Positions 1 through 12,900 of a stretch of 64,000 nt of DNA are shown here, one piece after another. The translations under genes and the position numbers were made by a program. Origin of the DNA: Biscogniauxia marginata (taxonomy: Eukaryota; Ascomycota; Sordariomycetes; Xylariales; Xylariaceae). The notes under the pieces were generated by a model. The model searched no databases and was not told the origin of the DNA. It was given only the letters and a program-made list of their open reading frames with translations. The stretch spans positions 186,001 through 250,000 of the forward strand of contig MU404086.1 of the NCBI GenBank assembly GCA_022695795.1, given 5' to 3'. Each line of letters begins with the position of its first letter. The first letter of the stretch is position 1.

Positions 1-2029
1 ATCGCAAACGCTGTGAAAAGTGATGAAGACTCTGTTCGGGCCCTCCGTTTGAGTATGGGAATTCGACCCTGGGTCAAGAAGATTGACACCCTGGCTGCTG
101 AATTCCCTGCCGACACCAACTACCTGTATACCACATACAATGCTAGTTCACACGATGTCACATTCGAGGATAAGGGTACCGTAATCCTCGGCAGCGGTGT
201 GTATAGGATCGGTAGCTCAGTTGAGTTTGACTGGTGTGCCGTCAGTGCTACCTTGGCCTTGAGGAACATGGGCCAGAAGACTGTCATGATCAACGTAAGT
301 TGAACCTTCTCCTTTCTATATATCTGACTGGACGGATACCGCCCAGTCGAGTCCTGAATTAGACTCTTCCGGGAATAATTACTAATTAACCCACCCGGAT
401 CTTTTGGACCACCCCCGGAATATTGTCTTTTCTGCTCTCCTAAAATGCTTGCTAACTTGTTCGTTTTTTGCTTGACAGTACAACCCAGAGACATACTCTA
501 CAGATTTCGACACAGCTGATAAACTGTACTTTGAGGAGCTGAGCTATGAGCGAGTGATGGATATCTACGAGCTAGAGAATGCCTCAGGAGTCGTCGTTTC
601 GGTCGGTGGCCAGCTACCGCAAAACATTGCTCTACGCCTGCAAGAAACCGGCAAGGCTAATGTTCTGGGTACTGATCCTAAGGACATCGACAAAGCTGAA
701 GACCGACAGAAGTTCTCAGAGATCTTGGACAGCATTGGAGTAGACCAGCCCGCTTGGAAGGAACTCACGTCTGTCGCTGACGCCGAAAGGTTCGCAGAGG
801 AAGTTGGGTACCCTGTCCTTGTCCGCCCTAGTTACGTTCTCTCGGGTGCTGCCATGACCGTCATCCGCAGCCAAGAAGATCTTAAGGATAAGCTTGAAGC
901 TGCCAGCAATGTCTCTCCTGACCACCCGGTCGTCATTACTAAATTCATCGAAGGCGCCCAAGAGATCGACGTTGATGGCGTTGCTTCTCAAGGAAAGTTG
1001 GTTGTTCATGCTATTAGTGAACACGTTGAGCAAGCTGGTGTACACTCTGGAGATGCTACTTTGATCCTGCCTCCAGCAAACTTGGATGAGAACATCATGG
1101 CCCGCCTCAAGGAAATAGCCGAAAAGGTTGCTAAGGCTTGGAATATCACTGGTCCTTTCAACATGCAAATCATCAAGGCCGAGGATCCTAAAGGTGGAGA
1201 ACCCGCGTTAAAGGTCATCGAGTGCAACCTTCGTGCCTCCCGCTCATTTCCCTTTGTCAGCAAGGTCCTTGGTACCAACTTCATTGACGTCGCAACTAAG
1301 GCCCTCGTAGGCAAAGATGTTCCGGAACCTACTGATCTCATGGCTGTCAAGCGAGACTACCTTGCTACTAAGGTTCCTCAGTTCTCCTGGACTCGTCTTG
1401 CTGGTGCTGATCCATTCTTGGGTGTCGAGATGGCTAGCACAGGTGAAATGGCCTGCTTTGGGAAGGATCTTGTCGAGGCATACTGGACCTCTCTCCAATC
1501 AACCATGAACTTCCGCATGCCAGAGCCTGGTGAGGGTATACTCTTTGGTGGTGAGCTCTCCAAGCCTTGGCTCACTAAGGTCGCCGACTACCTTGCTCCT
1601 CTTGGTTATAAGTTCTACGCTGCCAATAATGCCGTTAAGGAATTCCTCGAGTCCACGACGAAGGACCATACCCATGTGGAGGTAATTGAATTCCCCAAGG
1701 AGGACAAGAGAGCACTCCGGGAGGTCTTCCAGAAGTATGATATCCGTGGAGTATTCAACTTAGCTTTAGCTCGTGGAAAGACGATTATGGATGTTGACTA
1801 TGTGATGCGACGGAATGCCGTCGACTTTGGTGTCCCGTTGTTCATGGAACCTCAGGTATGCATTAGCACCGCCCTGAATCCCCCTTGATGTAAACAAGCA
1901 GCTGCTGACAACATCTCCTAGACCGCTATACTCTTCGCCCAGTGCATGAGCGAGAAGCTGCCCAGGAAGGAGGGCATACCCTCCGAAGTCCGCCGGTGGT
2001 CTGAATTTATCGGTGGCAAGCCATTGTAG
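1..2029 (+). CDS. Carbamoyl-phosphate synthase, arginine-specific, large chain (3' part)
   Basis: C-terminal 592 residues of the ammonia-using CPS chain that makes carbamoyl phosphate for citrulline and arginine synthesis; the gene runs off the left edge. Exons are <1-294, 479-1855 and 1922-2029, with GTAAGT and GTATGC donors. Sequence seen: the inter-domain motif MINYNPET rebuilt across the first intron, then the second ATP-grasp domain with [30 protein letters not shown] and the metal-binding [13 protein letters not shown], then the C-terminal MGS-like regulatory domain (about the last 150 residues). The protein stops right after that domain at EFIGGKPL. It is therefore not the fused pyrimidine CPS-ATCase, which continues further. 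By family it corresponds to yeast CPA2 and Neurospora arg-3, mitochondrial in filamentous fungi. The targeting peptide lies outside the window, so location is inferred. Confidence 0.93.
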
Positions 2030-3331
2030 ACGGCCGATCTACTTGTTGCATAGTCGATACCCCCCATGCGCCCTCTTCACTCCAAGAAGGAAAAGAACAT
2101 AAGTCTCGCAGCATCTCGAAATTTCTATTATACGATATCCACCCATCCATCCCGATTTAGCTCGCTCTGGATCGGCTTGGCTCCATCTTTTTAACTCCGG
2201 TAGGCGTTTTTCTCTCGTCAATTTAGAGAGTTTCTTCGACTTACAATGGGAAAGGGTTTCCACCCCTCTTCTTACGAGTTCTAGTTTTTCATATTCATGT
2301 ACACTGTACTTACTTGATTTAGAGAGAGAGAGATGGGGGGAATAAAACAAAAGTACCTGGAAAAAGGAATAAGGGAACGGGAGTGAGAGGATCTACGAGA
2401 TGAGGCTACTTCATCATCGATGATTTTGTATTCAAAAAATGAAATGCGATGAAGAATGAGAAATGAAAGAGTTAAAGGGATTCAAGTATCTTCCCATTGC
2501 TATTAGTGCTGCTTGTTATATAAAATATTGATCTATTATTTATCTAATACCTACCTGCTGAATTACATAGTATAATCCTCTTGAAAAGTAGGTAGGTAGT
2601 TCAGGTGAGTTATCTTTGAGTGGTCGAAATCAGTAACGAGGCTAGGTACCTAGGTGTGTACGCAGGGCTGATTTAACTCCCTATTTCGTCGGGGCTTACC
2701 ACGTACACTATTGATCCATAATAAAACACGAGACATGGAATATGTTTCAAATACTAGGTATGTCGCGCCTTTAACCCCAAAATATTCACCTTGCTGTAGA
2801 TAGTTCACCCCTTCTCCCTTCTTACCTTTTTAGCACTGCGAGAAAAGGGGAAGACAAGAACGATTGTCTACTGATGACTTGATCACGAATATGATCGAAG
2901 ACGATAGCAACAATGGATATATAGGTAGGTAGGTAGGTAGAGAGAAAGCTGGAACATAGCTGCATTCATCTTTTAAATTTTTATTTTATTTGAGCCTGTG
3001 TCGTCTCTACCATCATCAGCTATTCCCTAGACGTCGCCGATATCAGGATTTACGACGCGTCGTTTTCATTGTGCACATGGTCGCCACCCTCACGGTCATG
3101 TGCGTATGTATGTGTATCATTGGGCAAGGAATCCACATGTCCCTCCCCCTATTTCCGAGTCCAGAACCCGGCCCTCTACCACAACACCCGTTCATCACTC
3201 GCAGACGCGCGACCGAACTTGTTTGTTTCGCCAGTAGTATGCTGTGTTGTGTGATGTGATGTGTCGTGCTGTAACGTGTACCTGGCTATCTACGTATCCT
3301 TTTTGCACTTCCTATCCTCTCTATCTCTTTC
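2030..3331. other. Convergent intergenic region, CPS to NPL4 3' ends
   Basis: 1.3 kb of AT-rich spacer between two 3' ends, so it should hold both 3' UTRs and no promoter. It includes a short TAGG tandem repeat at 2922-2940 and a TAGGTACCTAGGT motif near 2643. Short frames at 2990-3260 show no recognisable domain and I do not call them. Confidence 0.6.
2922..2940. repeat. TAGG tetranucleotide microsatellite
   Basis: Just over four tandem copies of TAGG in the CPS/NPL4 spacer. It is one of many TAGGTA-type tracts in the intergenic DNA of this window. Confidence 0.8.
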
Positions 3332-5552
3332 TCACAATTCTTCGTATTTAGCACGGTCGAAGGCGGGTCGGCTCTCGTTTCGTTCGTTCAGCCTAACGGC
3401 AGCAAGACGCTTAGCAAGCGGTTCACCGGATCTATTTGGGGCAGCAGTAGAAGTAGCACCGGCGGCAGACGACGGCGAAGCAGCCGAAGATGCTCCACCG
3501 ATCATTTGGTCGCCACCCTCATCGCCACTTGAAGGACGAGGGCGCTTTTTGGGGAGACTCTCACCAGTCGATTGTAGAATGGCCTCTAGGGTCTGCCAAC
3601 CGGGCATGGAGAAGAGCTGATAGATTTCAGCGAGATCGTGTGTTGTGGCAGCTCGACACAGCAGGGCTTCCTCCTCCTGGGAAGATAAGTTAGCTTATTA
3701 TATATCAAGTGCCGAGAACAACGAGGGAAATGGGACAACATTCTACTGGGGGCTCACCTTGGATAGAATGTCCATTCCGTGGATGAAATTAAGGAGATGG
3801 AAATCCGAGAGGGACCCAAGCTGCTTGCCACCGCTAGTGTCTAGGGCTTTGGCGACCGACTTGAACTCTTGGCTCTCTCCTATGGACTCGCGGTTTTCGA
3901 TAGGGAAGTTAGGAGTATTGAACATAGGTTTGGGTTCGGCAGGGAAGCCATGCGTCAATGTGACGAATAGGTACTCGACTGGGAAAGACGGCTTGGCGTT
4001 TTCTTGCACGTTTGCGCCATATTCGTTGATCTTGCGATAGAACACCTCAGGAATGTACCGAGTCCGACTCGCAGAGCCGTCGTCGTCCTTTTCTTCGCGC
4101 ACGAGCATGACGTTGGGGTCGGCCGATGGTTCCACGATGTCTGCTCGGACCATTTCGACTGCCTCGTTGGATACCTGGTAAGAGGAGATGGCGATCTGGC
4201 CTGTCTCGTCGCCAGAGATGAGGCACGTGACGAAGTTAGAGCCAAATCTACCCGTATCGCTCCATTTTGTCGGCTTAGGGTGTTGGGCTTGCAACAGTGC
4301 CGCAAAGCAGACCTCGAGTGAGGACAGGAAGTATGAATCGGCGTGCCTCTTGCAGATGACACTTCCATCACCGGCCCCGGAGTCGAGCAAATCGGTGAAG
4401 ATGATCCCAACCTGTTCCAGCCCACATAGTCTAGCGACCTCGTTTACGGCGGACTCGTTCGCGAAGGCATTCATTGTGACTCCGTCGACCTCATCGACCT
4501 GCGGAACCTCGTATATAGCCTCGACAACAGCTTTAACACCCAGAGGCACCTCGCTGTATTCTGCGTATTGCCCATATAAGTAGCCTATCCGCTGTGCGCC
4601 GGTCCTCCGCCATGCATCAATAAATGTATTAACAAGCTCAAATGAGGCAAACTCGACGTGGTCCACCATGCGAAAGGTCTGAGGCTGTAGAGTGATGGCG
4701 CTAGGCTGACACTTGGTGCAAATGCCCTCAGGCCATTGAGGATGACCTGAAGGACAGTCCCGCTTAACGCGGAAGAATGGCTCTTTCAGGGGTGGTATGA
4801 AGGAGCTGCCGAGTTCGGGCTTGTTGGTGGCGGAGTTGATCTTTCGGAGGTACGAATGGAAAGAGAGGTACTTGATCTTCTTGTCGGCGAGATATTGCGC
4901 GTTGAAGGGATCGAGGGGCATGCAATAGTCGCACATGCCTTTCGGACCGTGCTTGCACATACGGTCTCGCCCTCGCGGGATCTTTCCATCCTTCCTGTCT
5001 AAGAGATCGTCAAGAGCGGACTGCTTAACCACCTCCCAGGGGTTCTTGATAACCTGGGTCGGAGACGTTAGGGGCGGCGGGTCGATGGGCATATCCTCTG
5101 TCGGCAATATGGGCTTCCCGTTCAGTCTGTTGGTCGATGCCAGGGTGTTGGAGGCTGCGGGGACGCCATTCGCATGGCCATTCGCGACGGTATCCCGATG
5201 CTGGTAGGTGATGAATATCAGATCGCCATGACTGGAGAGCATATTAGCACCGACGGATAGCTATACCTGGTCGGACGAGAGAAAAAATACTTCAAGCCGA
5301 TTTGCGCCAGTTTGAACTTGGCTATGTCGACTAGTTTCTTGGAGTCTTTGGCGTGCGGATCTGGGGACATGGAGATGGTGTTGGGGTCGACGGTCGGCGG
5401 CAGGTGTGTCACGAGCTTCACAACTTGTCAGCAACGAGGCTCCCCTTGCGAGGGAGAGCGAGGATTACCTGGCGGCCGAGTTCTGCGAAGTTATCATTCT
5501 TCTCGATGTTGATCCGGATCATGCCATCCGGCCCTCGAAGTCGCAGCAGCAT
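3332..5552 (-). CDS. NPL4: NPL4, Cdc48/p97 ubiquitin-recruitment cofactor
   Basis: Four exons (5469-5552, 5291-5415, 3758-5231, 3332-3676) encode 675 residues. NPL4 pairs with UFD1 to bring ubiquitinated substrates to the Cdc48 unfoldase in ER-associated and nuclear protein degradation. Seen: an N-terminal UBX-like fold ([18 protein letters not shown] to about residue 80), the NPL4 zinc finger with [12 protein letters not shown] about residue 150, a second Cys/His group ([16 protein letters not shown]) about residue 230, then an MPN domain. The MPN lacks a JAMM metal site as expected for this family. The C-terminal helical segment ([10 protein letters not shown], then EEEALLCR) runs across the last intron. 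Introns are 53, 59 and 81 bp; the second carries a GCTAAT branch-like site. The final 70 residues are low complexity (Ser/Ala-rich, then basic), and no NZF finger is present, as in other fungi. Confidence 0.95.
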
Positions 5553-6690
5553 GGCGGCGGGTCTTGCGGCGTGTGTGTGTGCGGGGCAGAATGTAGTAGT
5601 TATTGAGGGCGAAGCGAGAACGAGAAGTAGGCTGACGTGGGTTTATAATGATTCATGAGGCTGGGTAGAAAAGGCAAAGTGGCAAGTGGGGGACGAGGAA
5701 GAGGGAAAGGTGAAGAATGAGTGAGATGTGAATAGACGATGTTTCAATAGTAGCTAAGGAAGCTTGGAAGATGGGATTGTAAGCTATCAGGCACTGACGG
5801 CTGATGACGCGCCGTAGAAGAGCTAACCTTAGTTTAACCCCATCTAGCCCAAAGTGGTCCGAGCCCCACGACGAACTCCATCCAGGTAATTCCAATTGCC
5901 CGTGTATTTTTTTAGCTTGTCTACTAACCTTATTAGAGAGGTACATGTAGGTACCTAGGTATAGACCTAGTCCACGGAGAGCTTGCATATGTAAGCTGGT
6001 TAAAGGCATGTGAGATCATTATGTAGCTACCTGATTCTTTGTTAGGTAGACTGTAAACAAGTCCCGCCTTAAATCGTAACTCACGTAGACACCTCATTTA
6101 ATGGGGAACTATGATTTATTATCAACGTGCAACGACTTTTTTTTTATTGCAAAACCCCGAGAGACCTTCGCAACTCCTCGAAAAAATAAAGGAGAGAGAG
6201 AGGGAAAAAGAAAAAAACCGTAGCAGCCTCGTCCTGATCTCAACGATTCAAATGTGGCGTGCGCGTGGCTTCCAACCACCAAAGTCTCCTCCATCCTCAC
6301 AGTGTTTCCTCTCATCTCTCCTCGGATCTCCCTCGAGGCACTGCCTGATCAAATGACGAAAAAAGTTCTCCCGAACGACTGGTACGAGTGAAGGAAGAAC
6401 CACATAGTTTACATAGAATAAACACAAGCCGAGTTCGCAAACCACCTAGCAGCTCGGCCCAACCCTAGTTAGCCGTGGCCACTCTACGATAGGTAATGCC
6501 CTGAACGCCCTGTATTCTCTCCCCCGCATCTCCACGCACGACCACGTATCATCGTCTGTCGCTCTGCACGACAGTTTCTACTGTTGTCCGCCCCTCATCG
6601 GTTGTCGTTATCGCCGACTGCGAGTCATTAGCTGCACAATCTGGACTCGCCGACTGATGCAGCCAGGACAAAGAAACAAAGAGAGGGGGC
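5553..6690. other. Intergenic region, NPL4 promoter side
   Basis: 1.1 kb holding the NPL4 promoter and 5' UTR and the 3' UTR of the PWWP gene. A TAGGTACCTAGGTAT motif lies near 5949-5963. No coding frame with support. Confidence 0.55.
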
Positions 6691-9046
6691 TCAAGTTTGT
6701 ACCTCCATAGCCGCTGCCTTGTCGTCATCCGGCGCCTCAGCATTGGCCTCGCTACCCTCCTTGGTGTCTTGCGAGAAAGACCCAGCCTTGGACGTTTCTT
6801 TCTCAGATTCCGCCTTGACCTCAGCCTTGGTCTCCTTGGTCTCCTTGGTCTCCTTGGTCTCCTTGGTCTCCTTGGTCTCCTTGGTCTCCTTGGTCTCCTT
6901 GACTCCGTTTGTCTCCTTCTCGCCCTTGGCGTGGGCTCCAGACGTGCCATTAACACCGTTGGCCCCAGCGGGAGCGCCCCCATCGGTAGCCAAGAGTTTA
7001 TTCCACTTGTCTAGAAGGGTTTGGGATCGCGGCTTGAACTCAAACTCTGCCTCTTTCGGGATCGCCTCCAATTTCAAGATTGCCTTCAAAACCTTGTTGA
7101 TTTTAGTCGCTCGGATAATGCCGACTTCGAGGTCGGGGAATGTCTCGAGCTTGCCGAGGAAATCGGACATGGACTTCATCTCCTCAGCTTTCGGCTCTTG
7201 ATCGCGGAGAAGGAGACCCTTCTGGAGGCGATGTCGTAGGAACAGGATTTCTTTCTGTTTCTGGGGTTAGCAAATAAATTATGTATCCGAGTGAATTTTG
7301 AACATACCTCCTTGCGGACGTGCTTCTCCTCCGGAGTCAGCTCTGGCTCCTTTGGCGCCGCCTGCTCCTTCTCCTTCTTGCTATCCGAATCCTTAGCCTT
7401 AGAGGACTTCGACTTGCCCTTTGCTACCTTCGAAGATTCCTTGGCTACCGTCGGTGACTGCACACCGTTTGCAGCCTTGGGGGTTGAGGAGTTCGTCAAT
7501 TTGATCTTCGGCTTCTTAACTGAGTCAGTACGCTGAGGAATCTAGAGTCACGGTTAGCTTCTCGTAAGGCCATTGATGGTAAATTATAGCCAGTGTCTTA
7601 CGCTGCTGCCCTCCTCCTCGGCCTTACGCTTCTTAGACTTGGGTTTCTTCTCAGAAGCCTCCTCTTCACCGCCTTCTTCAGCATCAGCCATCTCGATGTC
7701 TCCATCCTCATCAGCTGGCGCCGCTTCGGTAGTCTTGCTGGCCTTCTTTGGTGTCTTCTTCTTGCTGTTCTTCGCCTCTAGCTTCGCAAGGCGCTGCTCT
7801 TCGAATTCCCGAAGCACGTTCTTGTAATAATCGAGATCATTCTGCTCGGCAGCAAGCTGGTGGGCGCTTTGAAGGTCCTTGCGCATCTTGGGCGTAATCA
7901 GATCAGTGACAGTGTCGGGATCGAGTTCGCTGAGATCGGTGTTTGGGGTCCAGGAGCTGCCAAATTCATTAGTATATAATCCATTAATGCGGAATTGGGT
8001 AGATAGTAAGCTCTTACAATTCATTAGTGTAAAGATACATAACCGGGTATGTGCGGTCTGCAGCTCGCTTGCCTCCGTCGGCAAAATCCTCTCGGTAGGT
8101 GCCATCAGGACGAGCAGCGGTGACAGGCCTGGAGGTTAGCATGTTCTGCGGGAGCATGTCCTCTTCGCACACGATCACAGGCCAAGGCGGGAAACCCTTC
8201 AACTTGGCAAAGTAGTGGTCGCCCGGCTTCGCGTCAAGGTGTAGAATTTTGGCCTTGGAGGCCTTCTTGTTCAGCTTCTTGCCTTTGGTGTGGTCGGGAG
8301 CGCCAGAAGACTTGCGACGCGCCTTGGACTTGTCTCCTCCCGCAGATGCCTCCTCTGCCTCGACAGCGGTGGTGTCAGCCGCGTCAGCACCTGCTTCATT
8401 CTCAGTGGTTGTAGTGGCCTCGGCAGGCTTTTCAGTCACGGCCTTGGCGTCGGTAGCAGGCTCTGTGGCCTCTTCGGCGTGCTTGTCCTTCATGTCGACG
8501 TCGGCTTCGGTCGGCTTCTCGTCGGCTTGGGGCTCTGGGGCAGACTTTGCGGAAGCTTGTTCCGACTTAGATTCAGATACTGTAGCACGAACCAATGTAA
8601 GCTGATGATCTAGTGCTTTAAGATAAATCCAAATGATAAAATATGGTGTGGGGACAGTCAGACAGATGCGTGGACTGCGGTTGCGCCAAGTGAAAGGATT
8701 GGATTGCACGGTGGTTCCGCGACCCATAGAGGTAGCAATGCTCGTGAGGGTTTAGTGACACGTCTTCCTGCAGCAACGACCTACCTTCTTTCTCGGCTGG
8801 CTTTTCGGCCAGGTTCTCCTCCTCGGCCTTAGCGGTGACGTCTGCAGCAGGTGCAGACTCGGGCTTGGGCTCAGAGTCGGTCGTCTTGGCATCTGCAACA
8901 GGCGCGACGGGCTCTGATGCACCTTCTTCACCGGCTGTGGTCGTTGCCGTGGTCGTTGCCGTGGTCGTAGCCGTAGCAACAGCAGTAGCCGGGGTAGGCT
9001 CTGTAGGCTGCGCGACGGTAGGCTGCGCGGGCTTTTCGTCGGACAT
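6691..9046 (-). CDS. PWWP-domain chromatin reader with LEDGF/TFIIS-N-like helical domain
   Basis: Five exons (8785-9046, 8018-8579, 7602-7956, 7308-7541, 6691-7260) give 660 residues; introns are 205, 61, 60 and 47 bp and all keep frame. The N-terminal 200 residues are disordered and rich in Ala/Thr/Glu. A PWWP domain follows about residues 208-290 (GDHYFAKLKGFPPWPVIV), a fold that binds methylated histone H3 tails and DNA. A charged Lys/Glu linker leads to a helical domain about residues 460-560 (FLGKLETFPDLEVGIIRAT), resembling the integrase-binding/TFIIS-N fold of LEDGF and HDGF2. The C-terminus carries eight Lys-Glu-Thr repeats coded by a 9-bp tandem array. The PWWP plus IBD order suggests a nuclear protein that tethers transcription or chromatin factors to H3K36-methylated genes; this role is inferred. 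Fungal counterparts are loosely Ioc4- or Pdp3-like, so no symbol is given. Confidence 0.88.
6830..6901. repeat. 9-bp coding minisatellite, eight perfect units
   Basis: GTCTCCTTG repeated eight times without a mismatch, inside the last exon of the PWWP gene. On the coding strand it gives a Lys-Glu-Thr array near residues 591-615. Perfect identity at every third base suggests recent expansion. Confidence 0.97.
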
Positions 9047-9979
9047 GACGATGACCCGAGTTGGTAGTGTTGGGGGGAGAAAAAGCAACTACTGGGTGCT
9101 GGGATAGACAACGGTCGCAAAGGGTGATGCGTTGTTGTGTGACGGGGTCTGACGGTCAACCCGTGGTAGGTGTTGGGAAAACGCGTCAAATCCACTTATC
9201 GAGGAAAGAAAGTGATGGCGCCGATAACAACCCGGTGCTGGGAATGAACGGGTGCAATTGACGGCGCGATCAGGTAGCTGGTGTTGATGTTGGGGTCAGA
9301 AGAGAAAGAAAAAAAACCGTAGAATCATCGAATGGAGTTGGAGATAGATGATGAACAAGAAAAAAAAAAAGTGCCCAGGATCAGAGATGGGAAGGGAAGC
9401 CTGTGCTCAATAGCAGTAGGTAATTAGTATTACTACTTGTAGCTCTGCGAGACGGCACGTGACTTGTTGAGATGGCGTTTTCGCTTTCCCTCGCAGTCCT
9501 TGGAGTTGGTTGTGCCGCGGCGGGTCTCACATACTGTCCATAGGCAGGCAACCCAGGTAACGCCAGCACACACCCACGCACGGCATCTGCTGGAATATAT
9601 CATCCCTCCCCCCTATCCGCGCCCTTCTATTCCTGACATGTTGACATCATGCCTCTCTGAGTCTCCAGCCCTCTATAACTACCTAACCAACCACCCGCTA
9701 ACTGGTAATCGTAACTCCCAACTGCCCCCCTCCCCTAACTCGCTTCACACAAGCTACTATCCGCACAACCTGCACTTTGACCACGAAACTGCTTGTGTCT
9801 ACCAGATTCCATGTCTATCGGTCATGTTCAATCATATGCTATATTTGACTTGTCATTTTCAATTCCTTGCCCGGCCTCTACTCCCCTCTATCGCCCTGCT
9901 ACATGTACAGTGAGTTGTTTTCATACAGGAAATGGAACGAGTCACACCTAGATTGAGTCCAGAAACCCATCGTAGCCTT
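9047..9979. other. Intergenic region, PWWP gene promoter / BRR2 3' side
   Basis: 0.9 kb with the PWWP promoter at the left and the BRR2 3' UTR at the right. It holds A-rich tracts near 9310 and 9360 and a C/T-rich, C-run stretch at 9600-9740. A 149-codon frame at 9464-9913 has no recognisable domain and lies in low-complexity DNA; I do not call it a gene. Confidence 0.5.
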
Positions 9980-12900
9980 TTACTCCTCCTCCTCCTCTTC
10001 CTCATCATCGTCCACATCCATGCCCTCGGCTACGTTCACTGAGAACGTTGGTTCTTGATCCACGCCCACGTAACTGTCACTCATCAACAAGAGCTTCAGA
10101 TCGTGTTTCCCAGGCGTTGGCACAGTATACTCCAGCCGAACCTTTAACTGCTTGCCGATTGTGACCCTCTTGATGGCGAGAAGTGTCTTCGTGCTCTCCT
10201 CACCAACCACCAACCACCAGTTCTCCATCTTCTTGACCGGATAGAATGGAGCATGTACGGTTGTATCAACCTCTCCATCTTCGTCATCAACCTCACGCTC
10301 AATTTGGACATTCATGTATGCCGGCTCTCCGGCGTGGATATTATCCTCGTCGAGGAGCTCGAATTCAAGCGAGATATCAGGATATTTGTTGTTCGTAAAC
10401 CCTGCCGCTTGCGCCAACTGAGTCTGCGACAAGCCGAGACGCTTGACGAGAGAGGAATAATTAGGGTTCTCTTCGGGGTTCATTGCTTCCATAAAATCGA
10501 AGATGTCATTGATTCTGCAGTCCTTCCTATTAGTATCGAATTCTTCATATTGATAATTGCAAGACACATACCCGAATTCATTCGCCACCTTCACCACCTC
10601 GGGCGTGAAGTGAGGAATCTGCTTGAGAGGACTATCACGGTCCCACATGGCTTGCACGACCATCTGCGACATTTCCATAGCATTCATGGCATTGAGGTGT
10701 CCGTCCGACGAAAGGACATCAACTGTTGCACTCAACAAACTCAATACCTTTGATATAATCACCTCTTGGTCTTTGGCCAAATCAATAGGTAGTTGCAACC
10801 GAGAGAAGTGTGCTTGCAAAAGCACAAAAGCCTTGAAATGCGGCGAGTCGTAGGTAGGCTCCGACATCTTGACAGGCACTCTATCGTATATGCGTCGCAG
10901 TATGTTATCCTCGTGGCGTCGGATCTGAATCAGTTCAAATTCTGTAGCAGACGTTACAATTTCAAGGATTCCCTTTAATTTTGTTTTGGCGCTTAGGGAT
11001 AAGAGGAACGTCTGCATCGTGATATACGAGATGTTGTAGTAGGCAGCAATCATCGCCGCATTCTGGGGGGCAACGGAGCCATCGTCTTCATCGAAATCAA
11101 TAATCTTTGACTCTGTTAGCTCCCTGAGGGTGGTCTCAACTAGGTCTGAGAGATAACTACTCAGACCGTCATGAGTTGGACTGGTAAGACTGTAGTAACT
11201 TGGATTGGCCAACAGCCGACGGTAGAAATACGTAAATGTTGTCCAGTTGATAGCATCCTCAGCTGACTCGATCATCTTCGTGCTAACTTCCGTAACGAAA
11301 GCATCGTGAACATAATTGTGTAGATGCGACTCAACCGGGAGCGCCTCGTTCAAGAATTTCTTGAAATACTCTCTCCTGACAGAAGGCACCATAAGAACTC
11401 CCCGGCTCCGGCCCTCCCTAGATGGCCGCAAGGCTTTGCCAAACATCTGCAGGACTTCGCTGAGTTGATAATCGACGTATCGATGCTCACGACCTTCAAA
11501 GTACTGAGTGCCCATCACAATCACCAAGTGTGCAGTACAGTCAAGCTCCCAACAGACATCGCGAGACGCTACTAGAACCTGTATAGCACCTTGCTTGTAA
11601 AGATGCAGGACGATACGCTTGTCGCTTTGGCTCAGAGCCTCGTGGTAATAGCCTACACCATGAGAGAGGGCTTCAGCCAAGGCTTCTTCGTGAATACGCT
11701 CCAAGAGCGGACGCAACTGATCAACATCCACATGCAAAAACCTATCCTCGTCGTCATCTGCTAGGCAGGTTGCGAGAATGTCACGGGCACTAGATCTTGT
11801 CTGTTTTCTATTGGGGACGAAAACCAGGGCAGGCTGGTCGGGTGATAACTCTGTAACGGCAAGGTAGGTCGGCTTAGCCATTGCAAGCATAAGCGAGGGG
11901 AAATGAGGGTTGGTGAATGACTGGATTCGAAGTTCCAGTGGTACCGGTCGAACATGCGGGCTGAAATTATAGATGTCTTTCTTCTTAGCATCTATCCATT
12001 CGCCGATGTCTCGCGCGTTAGCAAGAGACACACTTAACCCGATGATTCTCATAGGTAGCTCTGCCGTAGTACGAATGTAATGCATCCGAGATACAATGAT
12101 CTCATAGATATACCCTAGCGGACCACCCAGCAAATGAAGCTCATCGGCAATGAATAGCTCGACGGTGAGAATGTTCTTGCGCCTCTGCCACTGCCGTGAA
12201 AGGACATCCCACTGAGATGGCGTAGCGAGAATGAGATCACCCTTCTCTAGCAACTTCAAATCAGTAGCCGTTTCGCCTGTGAGTTTGACTATCTCCTTGC
12301 CCCCGCGGAGATGGGACAACCGTTTCTGCCAGTCTTGATGCCTGATGTCAACGAGCTCTTGGGAGGGCGCAATGTAGACAGCACGACCAATTTCCGGCTT
12401 AGACCAGTAACGCAGGATGGCGAACTCAGCACAGACCGTTTTGCCGCTACCAGTCGGGGCTCCGATTAAGACATTGTCATCTGTAGTATATAGGGAGTTA
12501 AAGGTTTGGGTCTGGATCTTGTTGAAATAGCTCCAATCATCGTACAGATTAGAATAGTCTTTGGCCTTGAGCGCTGCAACTGGGAGAGGTTGTAGGTCTA
12601 GGAGCTGCGTGTGAGGTGGGAATTTCTCTGGGAGTATAAGTTTCTGGAACGACACGGGCAGTCGAGTCTCCGAGTGCATCCATCGGTCCGAGATAACGGA
12701 AATGAAGTAGTTGGGAGGCATAGGTTCTGTAATTGGCACGGTGAAGTCCACTAGATGCTCGTTGGAATCCGATATAGCATAGTCCTTGCGCAGAAGGAAT
12801 TGGTCCTGGAACAGGATATCCTCGCCGTCACAATCCTCAACCATGATCCAGAAATTTTCGGCAGTTCCATGAACCTCATCGTCCCATTGAAAATTCGGCG

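Noticed and set aside
9464..9913. 149-codon frame between the PWWP gene and BRR2
   Set aside because: Pro/Ser/His low complexity from C/T-rich intergenic DNA.
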